64,000 nucleotides of DNA from Paraburkholderia solitsugae. GTDB lineage: Bacteria > Pseudomonadota > Gammaproteobacteria > Burkholderiales > Burkholderiaceae. Positions 30,215 through 38,334 of this stretch are shown here, in pieces. The notes under the pieces are model-generated. The model was not told the DNA's origin and did no database searches. It worked only from the letters and a program-made list of their open reading frames with translations. Each line of letters begins with the position of its first letter. Position 1 is the first letter of the stretch. The stretch is taken from NCBI RefSeq assembly GCF_013177695.1, contig NZ_WOEY01000053.1:56701-120700 (forward strand), given 5' to 3'. The translations under genes and the position numbers were made by a program.

Positions 30215-30256
30215 TTGTGAGGGGGTGCTCACAAACAGTATATGAGAATGGCCTCA
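30215..30256. promoter_or_regulatory. Two operator-like inverted repeats between hydrolase and TetR genes
   Basis: The perfect repeat TTGTGAG-GGGGTG-CTCACAA spans 30215-30234. A second copy of its core, TGAG-N6-CTCA, occurs at 30243-30256, 25 bp further on and overlapping the TetR start. Paired TGAG-N6-CTCA sites in the 64-base divergent gap are what an autoregulated TetR repressor would bind. The binding protein is inferred. Confidence 0.68.
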
Positions 30257-30919
30257 CAAAAGTCAACGCCGAATACGGGCGAAGCGAAGGCGCCGCGCCG
30301 CGCCCGCGGACATGCGCGGGTGGCGTCGTTACTGGAAGCCGCAAGTGCGGAATTTGCCGAAAAAGGGTACGAAGCAACGACGATGACAGCGATCGCCGCG
30401 CGCGCGGGAGCGTCGATCGGTTCGCTTTATCAGTTCTTTCCGACGAAAGACCAGGTCGCAGGTACGCTGATCGAGCAATACGTGACCGAGCTTGAAGCAG
30501 CGTTAGTCCGGCTGAGCGAGGAGGTGCCGCTGCTTGATGTATCGGTCGTTGCGAGCCGGCTGACGACGTTTTTCGTGGCGTTTCGCACGACGCACCCCGC
30601 TTTCGTGGTGCTGGTCGACGCGCAAGATGTCGCACTGCCCGGCGCCACCGGAGTGCGCGAAAGATTGCGCAAAGGAATCGCATCCGTGCTGGCCGCCCTC
30701 GCGCCGCGACTGTCCGTGGACGAAGCTTTGTTCCGGGCCGTGGTCGTGCAGCATCTTATGAAGGCAGCCGTCACGCTGAGCCACGATGCCAGCGTGGTTG
30801 ACCGTCACGCGGCGATCCTGGAGTTCCAGCGCGTGGTAGAGCGCTACCTTGAGGACGTGATGGAAGCCGGGCGTGGTGGACGAACCGGCGCAGCGAAACG
30901 AGGGGTTTTGTCGCGATAA
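30242..30919 (+). CDS. TetR-family transcriptional regulator
   Basis: A 225-residue TetR regulator with the N-terminal helix-turn-helix FAEKGYEATTMTAIAARAGA followed by SIGSLYQFFPTKDQVAGTLI (about residues 37-75). The C-terminal ligand domain includes FRTTHPAFVVLVDAQDVALP and a tail YLEDVM. A second in-frame ATG lies at 30248; the first overlaps the second operator repeat, so the true start could be either. It is divergent from the hydrolase gene and probably represses both. Inducer unknown. Confidence 0.88.
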   Translation: MRMASQKSTPNTGEAKAPRRARGHARVASLLEAASAEFAEKGYEATTMTAIAARAGASIGSLYQFFPTKDQVAGTLIEQYVTELEAALVRLSEEVPLLDVSVVASRLTTFFVAFRTTHPAFVVLVDAQDVALPGATGVRERLRKGIASVLAALAPRLSVDEALFRAVVVQHLMKAAVTLSHDASVVDRHAAILEFQRVVERYLEDVMEAGRGGRTGAAKRGVLSR

Positions 30920-30959
30920 CGATTCCAGCGCGAGCGAAACCCGATATGGATAGGAATGC

Positions 30960-31545
30960 TTATGCAGCCAAGGAATAGGACTGCTCGGCGGGAGTCTGTC
31001 GGGCGCAGTTGTTTTTCATCTGCCCCTTGGCGATCATGTGCATCACCTCGATTCCGCCAAGCAGGATGCGGGCGCAACGAAAATTCTTGAGCCCGAGCAT
31101 GGGTCTGATACGCCGCTTGATCGCGCGGTGGTCCTGCTCAATGATATTGTTCAAGTACTTCGTCTGGCGTATCTTGATGGGTGTATCTCGCTCGGCGTTG
31201 ATGGCTTCCAGCGCCGCCAGATTGGCGCCACTTTTGTCGATAGTCACTGTCTCGGGTTCGCCATTCTGGGCGATCGATTCTTCGAAATACCGACGCGCCG
31301 CGGTCTTGTCCCGATGGGCCCGTAACAGAAAATCGATGGTGTTACCGGCCTTGTCGACGGCGCGGTACAGGTATTTCCATTGGCCCTTGACCTTAATATA
31401 GGTCTCGTCGACACGCCAGCTCTTGCCAACGGGGCGCTTGCGGCCGCGAAACGCTTTCTCCAGCACCGGCAACAGCTTGATGGCCCAGCGATGCACGGTT
31501 GAATGATCGACCGCGATGCCTCGTTCAGCCATTGTCTCTTGCGAC
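30960..31545 (-). mobile_element. IS6-family transposase, 5'-truncated
   Basis: Reverse-strand transposase of the IS6/IS26 group: SWRVDETYIKVKGQWKYLYR (first catalytic Asp), ETVTIDKSGANLAAL (second Asp), IIEQDHRAIKRRIRP (catalytic Glu) and the C-terminal GIEVMHMIAKGQMKNN are intact. The sequence begins abruptly at about ETMAERGIAVDHS; the ~40 residues of N-terminal helix-turn-helix usual in this family are replaced by the tail of a rhodanese gene on the other strand. No terminal inverted repeats are visible at either end, and only 40 bases separate its stop from the TetR gene. An inactive remnant. Confidence 0.82.
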
Positions 31546-31552
31546 ACAACCC

Positions 31553-31663
31553 TGCAACGGCGCCGCACGCGGCGCACTGCGTCTCGCGCAATTGGGACGG
31601 CCCGTCAAATTGATGGTGGGCGGCGTCACGGGCTGGCTGGATGAAGGGTTCACCCTGGCATAA
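31553..31663 (+). pseudogene. C-terminal fragment of a rhodanese-like gene
   Basis: The 36 codons before the TAA at 31661 read CNGAARGALRLAQLGRPVKL then MVGGVTGWLDEGFTLA. This matches the C-terminus of the complete rhodanese at 18978-19385 at 26 of 36 positions, so it is a diverged relative rather than a recent copy. The rest of the gene, including the catalytic loop start, is missing where the IS6 transposase remnant begins. Confidence 0.82.
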
Positions 31664-31782
31664 GCCACAGCCAATCGCGCGATGCTCGACCCCCATGGCT
31701 AACATATTGAAAATCAACTCAATAAACGCCACCAACTGTCGATAACAAGTTCAGCCGCTTCCCTTTTGCGGTTGGACTTAAC

Positions 31783-33852
31783 ATGCAGAGCTCATACAAT
31801 TTTTGGCTGGTCGCAATCTCGTTCGCCGTCGCGGTGCTGGCGTCCTACACCGCGCTCGATTTGACCGGCCGCATCTTCCTGCTGGCTTCGGCACGTCTGC
31901 GGCACGCGTGGCGCCTGGGCGGCGCCACGGCGCTCGGTGTCGGGATCTGGTCGATGCACTTCGTCGCGATGCTCGCCTTCTCGTTGTCGATTCCGCTCGG
32001 CTACGACTTCGCGACGACCGCGTACTCGCTCGGACTCGGGATCGGCGCGTCGTATCTGGCGCTGGTCGCGACAACCCATGCACGACTCACGCCGGCCCGG
32101 CTGGTGGCCGGCGGCGTGCTGATGGGCCTCGGCATCGCCGGCATGCACTACACCGGCATGGCAGCGATGCAAATGGACCCGGCCATCCACTATCAGCCGG
32201 CCTGGTTCGCCGGCTCGCTCACGATCGCAATTGGCGCGTCGACCGCCGCGCTGTGGATGGCGCGTGCACTCAGCAACGACGATGAACGCCACGTGGTGCG
32301 CAAGCGTTTCGGCGCGGCGCTGGTAATGGGCGTCGCGATCAGCGGCATGCATTACGCCGGCATGGCGGCCGCCGAGTTTCCGCTGGGCGCCGTGTGCGGC
32401 GCGGCCAAAGGCGTGAACGCCGAGTGGCTCGCCACCTCGGTGATCCTGTTTACGTTTGCCATTCTGATCGTCACGCTGTTGCTGTCGCGGTTCGATGCGC
32501 GCACCAGCTTTCTGACCGGCGCGGTGTCGAACCTGAACGGTCAGATCGTGCGGCTCGCCACACTCGACACGCTGACGGGCCTGCCCAACCGCAGCACGCT
32601 GACCGAACGCATCGAACGCGCGATCCATAACGCGCGCCGGCAACGCTCACTGTTCGCCATCCTGTTCATGGATCTCGACGGCTTCAAGACCATCAACGAT
32701 TCGCTCGGCCACTCGGTCGGCGACGAGGTGCTGACCGCGTTCGCCCAGCGCCTTCTGCTGTGCGTGCGTGCGAGCGACACCGTCGCGCGTCTCGGCGGCG
32801 ACGAATTCGTCGTGCTGTCCGAGAACCTGGCTTCACGCGAAAACGCCGGCGCGATGGCCGAGAACGTACTCGAGCGGATGCGTCAGGGCGTATGGACCGA
32901 TTCGCAACCGCTGCAGGTGATGCCGAGCATCGGCATCGCGCTCTACCCCTACGACGGCGATACCGTCGACACGCTGTTGAAACATGCCGATGCGGCCATG
33001 TATGAAGCCAAGCGCGCGGGCCGCAGCACCTATCGCTTCTTCGAACAAAGCATGAATGAAGCCGCGACGCGCACGCTGCACATTCAAAGTGCGCTGCACG
33101 AAGCACTCACCGCCGGCCATTTCTCACTGCACTTCCAACCCAAGTTCCGCGGCCGCGGCGACTCGCTGGCGGGTGCCGAAGCGCTGATCCGTTTGAATCA
33201 TCCGCTGCTCGGCTCGCTGGCGCCGCTCGAGTTCATTCCGATTGCCGAACGCTCAGGCCAGATTGTAGAGATCGGCTACTGGGTCCTGCGCGAAACATGC
33301 CGGCAGATTCGCCGCTGGATCGAGCAAGGCCTGCCGTCGATGAAAGTGGCGATCAATCTGTCGCCGCGCCAATTGTCGCAACCGAACCTTGTCACGGCGA
33401 TGCTCAAGATCGTGACCGACGAAGGCGTGCAATGCGAGCAGATCATGTTCGAAATCACCGAGGCCGTCGCGATGCAGGACGCCCCGCGAACCATCGAAAT
33501 GATTCGCGCCTTCCACGCCAGTGGTTTTGAAATCGCCATCGACGATTTCGGCACCGGCTATTCCAGCCTCGCCTACCTGCAACGCTTTCGCGTCAAGCAG
33601 TTGAAGATCGACCGCTTCTTCACCAACGGGCTCGACGAGCACGGACCGGAAGGCAGCGCGATCGTTGCCGCGATCATCGCGCTCGCGCACTCGCTGGACA
33701 TGGACGTGGTGGCGGAAGGCGTCGAAACCGAGTCGCAACGCGATATGCTCAAGTCGATGATGTGCGACGAGATGCAAGGCTTCCTGCTAGGCCAGCCGCT
33801 CACCGCCGACGGCTTCGGCGCGATGCTCCGCGGAAGAATGGTGGCCGCATGA
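31783..33852 (+). CDS. MHYT-GGDEF-EAL cyclic-di-GMP signalling protein
   Basis: A 689-residue membrane protein. Residues 1-240 hold seven hydrophobic helices with three MHYT motifs (SMHFVAMLAF, GMHYTGMAAM, GMHYAGMAAA), a proposed gas- or copper-sensing module. A GGDEF domain follows (about 255-420) with the intact active motif LGGDEFVVL and TLTGLPNRSTL; then an EAL domain (about 435-685) with GAEALIRL, FEITEAVAMQ, IDDFGTGYSSLAYL and VAEGVETESQ, which retains the catalytic residues. It could both make and degrade c-di-GMP; which activity dominates cannot be told. No strong ribosome-binding site precedes the ATG. Confidence 0.93.
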   Translation: MQSSYNFWLVAISFAVAVLASYTALDLTGRIFLLASARLRHAWRLGGATALGVGIWSMHFVAMLAFSLSIPLGYDFATTAYSLGLGIGASYLALVATTHARLTPARLVAGGVLMGLGIAGMHYTGMAAMQMDPAIHYQPAWFAGSLTIAIGASTAALWMARALSNDDERHVVRKRFGAALVMGVAISGMHYAGMAAAEFPLGAVCGAAKGVNAEWLATSVILFTFAILIVTLLLSRFDARTSFLTGAVSNLNGQIVRLATLDTLTGLPNRSTLTERIERAIHNARRQRSLFAILFMDLDGFKTINDSLGHSVGDEVLTAFAQRLLLCVRASDTVARLGGDEFVVLSENLASRENAGAMAENVLERMRQGVWTDSQPLQVMPSIGIALYPYDGDTVDTLLKHADAAMYEAKRAGRSTYRFFEQSMNEAATRTLHIQSALHEALTAGHFSLHFQPKFRGRGDSLAGAEALIRLNHPLLGSLAPLEFIPIAERSGQIVEIGYWVLRETCRQIRRWIEQGLPSMKVAINLSPRQLSQPNLVTAMLKIVTDEGVQCEQIMFEITEAVAMQDAPRTIEMIRAFHASGFEIAIDDFGTGYSSLAYLQRFRVKQLKIDRFFTNGLDEHGPEGSAIVAAIIALAHSLDMDVVAEGVETESQRDMLKSMMCDEMQGFLLGQPLTADGFGAMLRGRMVAA

Positions 33853-33976
33853 GCATCAGGATCTGTTTGAAACGCGTGTTTCTATGCGGCTCAGTGCGTC
33901 CATTGATGGCCCGCCCCGCTGCGTGGCCTCGTTTTACCGATAAGCAGGAACAGGCAGATTGGCTGCTGGAGACTTC

Positions 33977-34804
33977 ATGAAGATTGATGTAGCAACGTTC
34001 CAAACGGTGTGGCTGATCACGTTTCTGTGCAGCGCCCTGATCACGACAGCACTCTCGCGCATGTTTGCGCAGGTCGCCGCCTTCCGTTTCTGGGCCGTCG
34101 GCTTTTACCTGCTTGCAACCGCCACGGCATGCTTCACGTTGCATAAGATCTGGCCCAACGATCTGCTGCTGGTGGCCACCGCGACCCTGGCGTTGCAAAG
34201 CCGCATTCTGATCTGGTCGGGTACGCGCGATCTGTTCGGTGCATCGGCGCGCTGGCGCGCCGGCCTCGTCGTCACTGCCGTGTTCTGCCTGCTGTATGGG
34301 AGCGCGCTGGCATGGCATGCTCCACTGGCGGTGCGGGCCGGCTTGCTGGCGCTGTTTTTCGCGCCGTGCCGCGCGGCGACGCTCTATGAAGTGTACCGCC
34401 GGCGCAGTCCGCAACTCGGACCGGCACGGATGCTGGTAGCGGTGGGGAGTGGTATCGCGACGCTCAACGCCATCGTGCCGCTCGTGCTCGTGCTGCTCGA
34501 CCGCGCCAACACGACACTGCTGTACGGCAATCCTCGCACTACCTCGGTGGTTTATGCAGTGGTGTTTGCTGGTGATCTGCTGCTGACCATCGGCCTGATC
34601 GTGCTGGCCTTGCACCATCTGATCGTCGAACGCGACATGCTCGCCACGCTCGACCGCGGCGCGCTGGAGCGTCTCGCCGAAGCACGGGAAATGCGCGCAC
34701 TGAGCGAATCGCGGCCGCCGCGCAGCGATGCGCTCGGCCACGACGCGGCCGCACGATGCCAGTCGCTGCCGGGGGCCGGTTTGACGCAGAACGCGGCCGG
34801 TTAA
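33977..34804 (+). CDS. Multi-helix membrane protein of unknown function
   Basis: A 275-residue protein starting at 33977, where GGAG lies five bases upstream. It has about six or seven hydrophobic segments (VWLITFLCSALITTALS, FWAVGFYLLATATACFTL, and so on) and a cytoplasmic, charged C-terminus of ~50 residues (ERLAEAREMRALSESRPPRS). The membrane part resembles the sensor half found in front of GGDEF domains in some diguanylate cyclases, but no GGDEF follows. It comes 124 bases after the c-di-GMP gene on the same strand and may be linked to it. Its stop overlaps that of the convergent bactofilin by four bases. Confidence 0.65.
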   Translation: MKIDVATFQTVWLITFLCSALITTALSRMFAQVAAFRFWAVGFYLLATATACFTLHKIWPNDLLLVATATLALQSRILIWSGTRDLFGASARWRAGLVVTAVFCLLYGSALAWHAPLAVRAGLLALFFAPCRAATLYEVYRRRSPQLGPARMLVAVGSGIATLNAIVPLVLVLLDRANTTLLYGNPRTTSVVYAVVFAGDLLLTIGLIVLALHHLIVERDMLATLDRGALERLAEAREMRALSESRPPRSDALGHDAAARCQSLPGAGLTQNAAG

Positions 34805-35234
34805 CCGGCCTTGCGCGCCTCGTGTGCGGGATCGGCCACCGACACGAGAATCGGCGTCGCCGCCTGAGCGGTGTCACGCTTGGTGAGCTTGCCGTCTACC
34901 GAGGCGCCGCAATCCATCCGCAATTGCTGGTAGTAGATGTTGCCGGTCACGTGCGCGTTGCTCTGCAACTCGACGAAATGATCGGCGATCACGTCTCCGA
35001 CGATCCGGCCGTTGACCACCACGTCATAGCCATGCACGTTGCCTTCGATCGAGCCGCGGTCGCTCAATACCAGCAGCGTCTGGGTGCCCGGCTCGCCGCT
35101 GACGTTGCCCTTCACGTGGCCGTCCATGCGCAGGCCATCGCTGAACAGAAGGTCGCCTGTGATCCGCACGTCGTGTGCGATGAGGGTGGCGAGCTTGGTC
35201 TGCTGGATGCCCGCGTGTTTTTTTTGCTGAACAT
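34801..35234 (-). pseudogene. Bactofilin, frameshifted in an eight-base poly-A tract
   Basis: Cytoskeletal polymer-forming protein. The ATG at 35234 (AAGAGA five bases upstream) encodes MFSKK, then the coding strand has eight A (complement 35218-35225). With nine A the frame continues KHAGIQQTKLATLIAHDVR into the bactofilin domain (ITGDLLFSDGLRMDGHVKGN, SDRGSIEGNVHGYDVVVNGR, TGNIYYQQLRMDCGASVDG); with eight it shifts out of frame. Either the gene is inactivated, or slippage restores it, or the run is misread. The neighbouring M23 peptidase is the usual partner of bactofilins in cell-shape control and is also frameshifted. Confidence 0.82.
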
Positions 35235-35272
35235 AAGTATCTCTTTGAAATGAAAATGTTCGCCGCGTGATG

Positions 35273-35650
35273 CTATCCCGGCGGCTTCGTCTTGCTCTGA
35301 CCGCGCAGAAACTGCAATTCGGCGTTCAATCGCGCGACGTCGGTGGCGGCGCTGTCCGCGGTTTTCTGCACCGCGGCGCGCGCCGCCGATTCCTGCGCGA
35401 GCGCAAGCCGTGTACGGGCGAGTTCAGCCTGATCGGCGGTTTCATCGGCCGGCGCCGCGCTGCATTGATCAGCCGGTGTGCCGGCGCGCTGCGCATGCCA
35501 GGCCGCAACGGCCGCCGCGCCGCCTGCCGCGCCGAGCGCGCACACCAGCACCCACATCGTCACGCGAAGGACGAGCGGCCGCGCGGGCTGCAACGTATAG
35601 GCGCGGTGCGCCAGACTGCCCGCATCGCGGGAAAACCGTCGCTCAACCAT
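35273..35650 (-). CDS. Small membrane-anchored coiled-coil protein
   Basis: A 125-residue protein with a basic N-terminus (MVERRFSRDAG), one transmembrane helix (VLRVTMWVLVCALGAAGGAAA) and a periplasmic Ala/Glu/Arg-rich helix (ELARTRLALAQESAARAAVQ) likely to form a coiled coil, ending in LQFLRGQSKTKPPG. It overlaps the end of the M23 peptidase gene by eight bases and precedes bactofilin, so the three form an operon. It probably bridges or positions the peptidase at the inner membrane. I do not recognise a named family. Confidence 0.72.
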   Translation of the reverse strand: MVERRFSRDAGSLAHRAYTLQPARPLVLRVTMWVLVCALGAAGGAAAVAAWHAQRAGTPADQCSAAPADETADQAELARTRLALAQESAARAAVQKTADSAATDVARLNAELQFLRGQSKTKPPG

Positions 35651-36619
35651 GGGGCGTGGGTGCGAATAGTGCGAGGTAGGCAGCCGGATCGACCGGCGCG
35701 CCGTTGACCAGCACTTCGAAATGCAGATGCGGGCCGGTGGAGCGGCCGGTCGAGCCGACATCGGCGACATACTGGCGCGGCAGCACCAGATCCCCGACAT
35801 GCACGACGATGCGCGACGCGTGGCCGTAGCGGGTCACGAGTCCGTTGCCGTGATCGATTCCACCGCGTTGCCATAGCCCGATTTCTCGCCGGCGAAGATC
35901 ACCCGGCCGCCCGCCGCCGCAAGAATCGGCGTACCGGTTTTGGCGACCAGGTCGAGACCCGGATGAAAACTCAAATGATGTGTGAACGGATCGGTGCGAT
36001 TGCCGAACGGCGAGCCAGAACGCGCGCCGTCGACGGGCATGCGGCCGGGAAAAGCGGCGTACGCGATCGCGTGGTCGGCGGTTTGTTGCTCGAGCGCGGA
36101 TAACGTCGCGGCGATGCAATCCAGCTGTTGCCGGGTGCGCGCGGCATCGGCAAGATTGGCGGGGGGCGGCATGACATCCGTACAGCGGCGCGGCGGTAAG
36201 GAAGGGCCGCCCTCGCCTTCGCTGTCGGTGGCGGACATGTCGGGCTCCGAGGCGGCGCCCGGCGTGGCTGGGATGGCCGGTGCGCGCGGCGCCGGCCGCG
36301 GTGTATTCAGACGTGCTTCGAAATCGCGCAATGCGCCGACCTGCATCGTCAGGCGCGCGATGCGCGGTTCGATCTGCGCCACGGACGCGTTCAGCTTGCC
36401 GAGTTGATCGATCGCATAGTCGTGCTCGACACGATTCGCAGCCTGATCGCCGGCACCGCCGTGCGCCGGCCAATGCATACCGATCGCGATGCCCGCGGCA
36501 AGCGCCAGCGCCGCTGCGCCGAACGCCGAGGCAACCGCGATGGTCAGCGCGGTGCGGCGCGTGACGAAGCTGACCGAGCCGCTGGACAGTTGACTGCCGA
36601 CGCGAAATACGGAGGACAT
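35643..36619 (-). pseudogene. M23 (LytM) peptidase with a single-base frameshift
   Basis: Periplasmic peptidoglycan endopeptidase. From the ATG at 36619 the frame encodes a transmembrane anchor (ALTIAVASAFGAAALALAAG), a helical linker (QLGKLNASVAQIEPRIARL), two Cys-containing stretches, and the first zinc motif HHLSFHPGLDLVAKTG. At about 35858 a base is missing after GTGGAA: the continuation IDHGNGLVTRYGHASRIVVH and second zinc motif GPHLHFEVLVNG lie in the next frame, ending at 35643. The expected GYGNAVEIDHGNG junction would be restored by one more A. As read, the enzyme lacks the HxH ligands and would be inactive. Partner of the adjacent bactofilin. Confidence 0.82.
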
Positions 36620-36872
36620 CAGCGGCGCCCGGCGCGTGCCATGCGGCACGTGCAAGGCCACGCACGGGCGGCACAACACACGGTCGACAGGTTCGGCGTG
36701 TTGAATGCACCCAGCGCGCTGGGCATGCTGAAGAAGCACAGGAGATCGGCGGACAAGACTAACTGGATGCGGCATCAACCGGACACAAAGCCGGTGGCGA
36801 TAATGGACAAAGGGCGCCGATTATCGCCTAGCATCACGAACCATCATCTCAAATACCAATGGCGGTGCAAGA
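36620..36872. other. Promoter-side spacer of the bactofilin/M23 operon
   Basis: About 250 bases upstream of the peptidase gene with no supported ORF of its own. It should contain the promoter of the three-gene operon; no clear box was picked out. Confidence 0.4.
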
Positions 36873-36927
36873 TGCCGTGTGCCGTGTGCCGTGTGCCGTG
36901 TGCCGTGTGCCGTGTGCCGTGTGCCAG
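36873..36927. repeat. Seven perfect tandem copies of a 7-bp unit (TGCCGTG)
   Basis: Seven uninterrupted TGCCGTG units run from 36873 to 36921, followed by a partial TGCC. The unit length is not a multiple of three and the repeats are outside any supported gene. Such an array is prone to strand slippage and is a likely length-variable locus. It lies beyond the stop of the DapA-like gene and upstream of the M23 operon. Confidence 0.95.
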
Positions 36928-36961
36928 ACGTCGCCTACCCGATGCGGTTCCGAACGCCGCG

Positions 36962-37002
36962 CGCTTGCCGTGTGCGTCATGCGACGATGCGCACGGCAAG
37001 CG
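36962..37002 (-). terminator. Hairpin after the DapA-like gene
   Basis: Arms 36962-36975 (CGCTTGCCGTGTGC) and 36989-37002 (GCGCACGGCAAGCG) pair at 13 of 14 positions with a 13-base loop. It begins 10 bases after the stop of the DapA-like gene (37012). There is no U-tract, so it may be a factor-assisted terminator or a 3'-end stabiliser. Confidence 0.5.
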
Positions 37003-37011
37003 AATCCGTAC

Positions 37012-37926
37012 TCACGCCGACAATGCCGCCGCGTGGGGTTCCATCCGATCAAGCCCTTCCAGTTCCCTGAGCCGCGCGGCCAGCGCATCGCCGGCACACG
37101 TCATCGGCATACGCAACTCGTTGCGTATCAGCCCTTGCGCGGCCAACAACGCCTTCACGGGCGCCGGATTCGGTTCGACGAACAGCGCCTGGATCAGCGG
37201 CGCGAGCTCATGAAAAATACGCCGCCCTTCATCGAGCCGGCCCGTCGACAGCGCGTGATACAGCGCGACGAACCGTTCCGGCCGCAGATGCGCCGAGGCC
37301 GCGATCGCGCCGCTGCCGCCCAGACACAAGGTGTTGAAAATATTGATGTCTTCGCCGGTCAGCACCTGCAAGCGTCCGTCGCGAATCAGCGCGAGCGTGG
37401 TGTCGAGCGAACCGGCGCAATCCTTCACCGCCTGAATTCGCGGATGCGCGGCCAGCGTCACGAGCGTATCGAGTTCGAGCCGCACGCCGGTTCGATACGG
37501 AATGTCGTACAGCACGACGGGCTTGTCGCTCGCATCGGCAAGCGCCATGAAATGCCCGACGATGCCCGCTTGCGAAGGCCGGATGTAGTACGGCGCGGCC
37601 ATCAGCACGCCGGCGATCGGCAGTGCGTTCAGTTGCTCGATGCGCGCCTCCATGCTCGCCGTGCGATTGCCCGACACGCCGACCAGCACCGGCAGCGCGG
37701 GTGTATGGCGGGCGGCGGCTTGCGCCTCGTCGAGAATCGTCGCCAGCACGGCGTCCTGCTCGGCGTCGTCGAGCGCGGACGGCTCGCCGGTCGTGCCGAG
37801 CGCAACCAGCCCGGCAATGCCCGCGTCGGCATAGCGGCGCACCAGCGCGCGCAACGCGGCATGATCGACCTCGCCGTCGGCGAATGGAGTGATGAGCGGA
37901 ACCCAGATACCCGAAAAAATAGACAT
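37012..37926 (-). CDS. DapA/N-acetylneuraminate-lyase family aldolase
   Basis: A 304-residue Schiff-base aldolase of the dihydrodipicolinate synthase family. GAGGTA precedes the ATG at 37926. Signature residues: ALGTTGEPSALDDAEQD (about 40-60), catalytic Tyr in LYDIPYRTGVRLELD (about 137), and the Schiff-base Lys in IQAVKDCAGS (about 165). DapA condenses pyruvate with aspartate semialdehyde for lysine; paralogues of this family act on other sugar acids. No lysine gene is adjacent, so this may not be the housekeeping DapA. A long inverted repeat lies upstream (38006-38053). Confidence 0.82.
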   Translation of the reverse strand: MSIFSGIWVPLITPFADGEVDHAALRALVRRYADAGIAGLVALGTTGEPSALDDAEQDAVLATILDEAQAAARHTPALPVLVGVSGNRTASMEARIEQLNALPIAGVLMAAPYYIRPSQAGIVGHFMALADASDKPVVLYDIPYRTGVRLELDTLVTLAAHPRIQAVKDCAGSLDTTLALIRDGRLQVLTGEDINIFNTLCLGGSGAIAASAHLRPERFVALYHALSTGRLDEGRRIFHELAPLIQALFVEPNPAPVKALLAAQGLIRNELRMPMTCAGDALAARLRELEGLDRMEPHAAALSA

Positions 37927-38256
37927 GTTTTTACCTCGATGACGACCGTATCGATTCCGATCAGCGGTGCGAGGGAGGAAAAACAGGAAATGCCGCAGAG
38001 GGCGTTGACCGGCTGTTCCGTCGCAACATCTGACGGAACAGCGGCTCCGGTCAGATGAGCGGCTGTTTTTTGGCTTTAGCGCTAACGTTCGCGAGATTCG
38101 CGCGTGCGGCCACGACGCTCGCAAAAGCGAGACGTGCAGTGGTTGACGGGCGGAGTCGGAGCGTTTGGCCGGAATGCATGCAACGCAGTGTAACCGCGTC
38201 CGGCCAAGGTTTGCAAAGCGGGTTGGCCAAACGGTTGGCCAAACGCGCAAAATTGC
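37927..38256. other. Intergenic control region between the DapA-like gene and pyrB
   Basis: About 330 bases with no supported gene. It contains the long inverted repeat at 38006-38053 and, at 38221-38244, two exact tandem copies of GGTTGGCCAAAC directly upstream of the pyrB promoter. Both could be regulatory; the two genes are transcribed divergently from it. Confidence 0.6.
38006..38053. repeat. Nested inverted repeat upstream of the DapA-like gene
   Basis: Inner arms 38012-38022 and 38032-38042 (GCTGTTCCGTC / GACGGAACAGC) are perfect complements with a 9-base loop; outer arms 38006-38012 and 38047-38053 (TGACCGG / CCGGTCA) also pair. The structure lies 80 bases upstream of the DapA-like start, so it is a candidate operator or a leader hairpin. 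Confidence 0.75.
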
Positions 38257-38284
38257 TTGACTTCTACGACAGGGAAACTAATAT
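38257..38284 (+). promoter_or_regulatory. Sigma-70-like promoter of pyrB
   Basis: TTGACT at 38257-38262 and TAATAT at 38279-38284 are separated by 16 bases, close to consensus in an otherwise GC-rich region. It lies 50 bases before the pyrB start, directly after the GGTTGGCCAAAC tandem repeat, which could bind a regulator overlapping the -35 box. Confidence 0.68.
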
Positions 38285-38334
38285 ACGCACCGCGTACATA
38301 GCCGGTACGCAACCCACTCCGACAAGGTGACCGC

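Noticed and set aside
36873..36927. 7-bp repeats as a CRISPR or regulatory iteron array
   Set aside because: Units are too short, with no spacers; fits a simple slippage-prone satellite.
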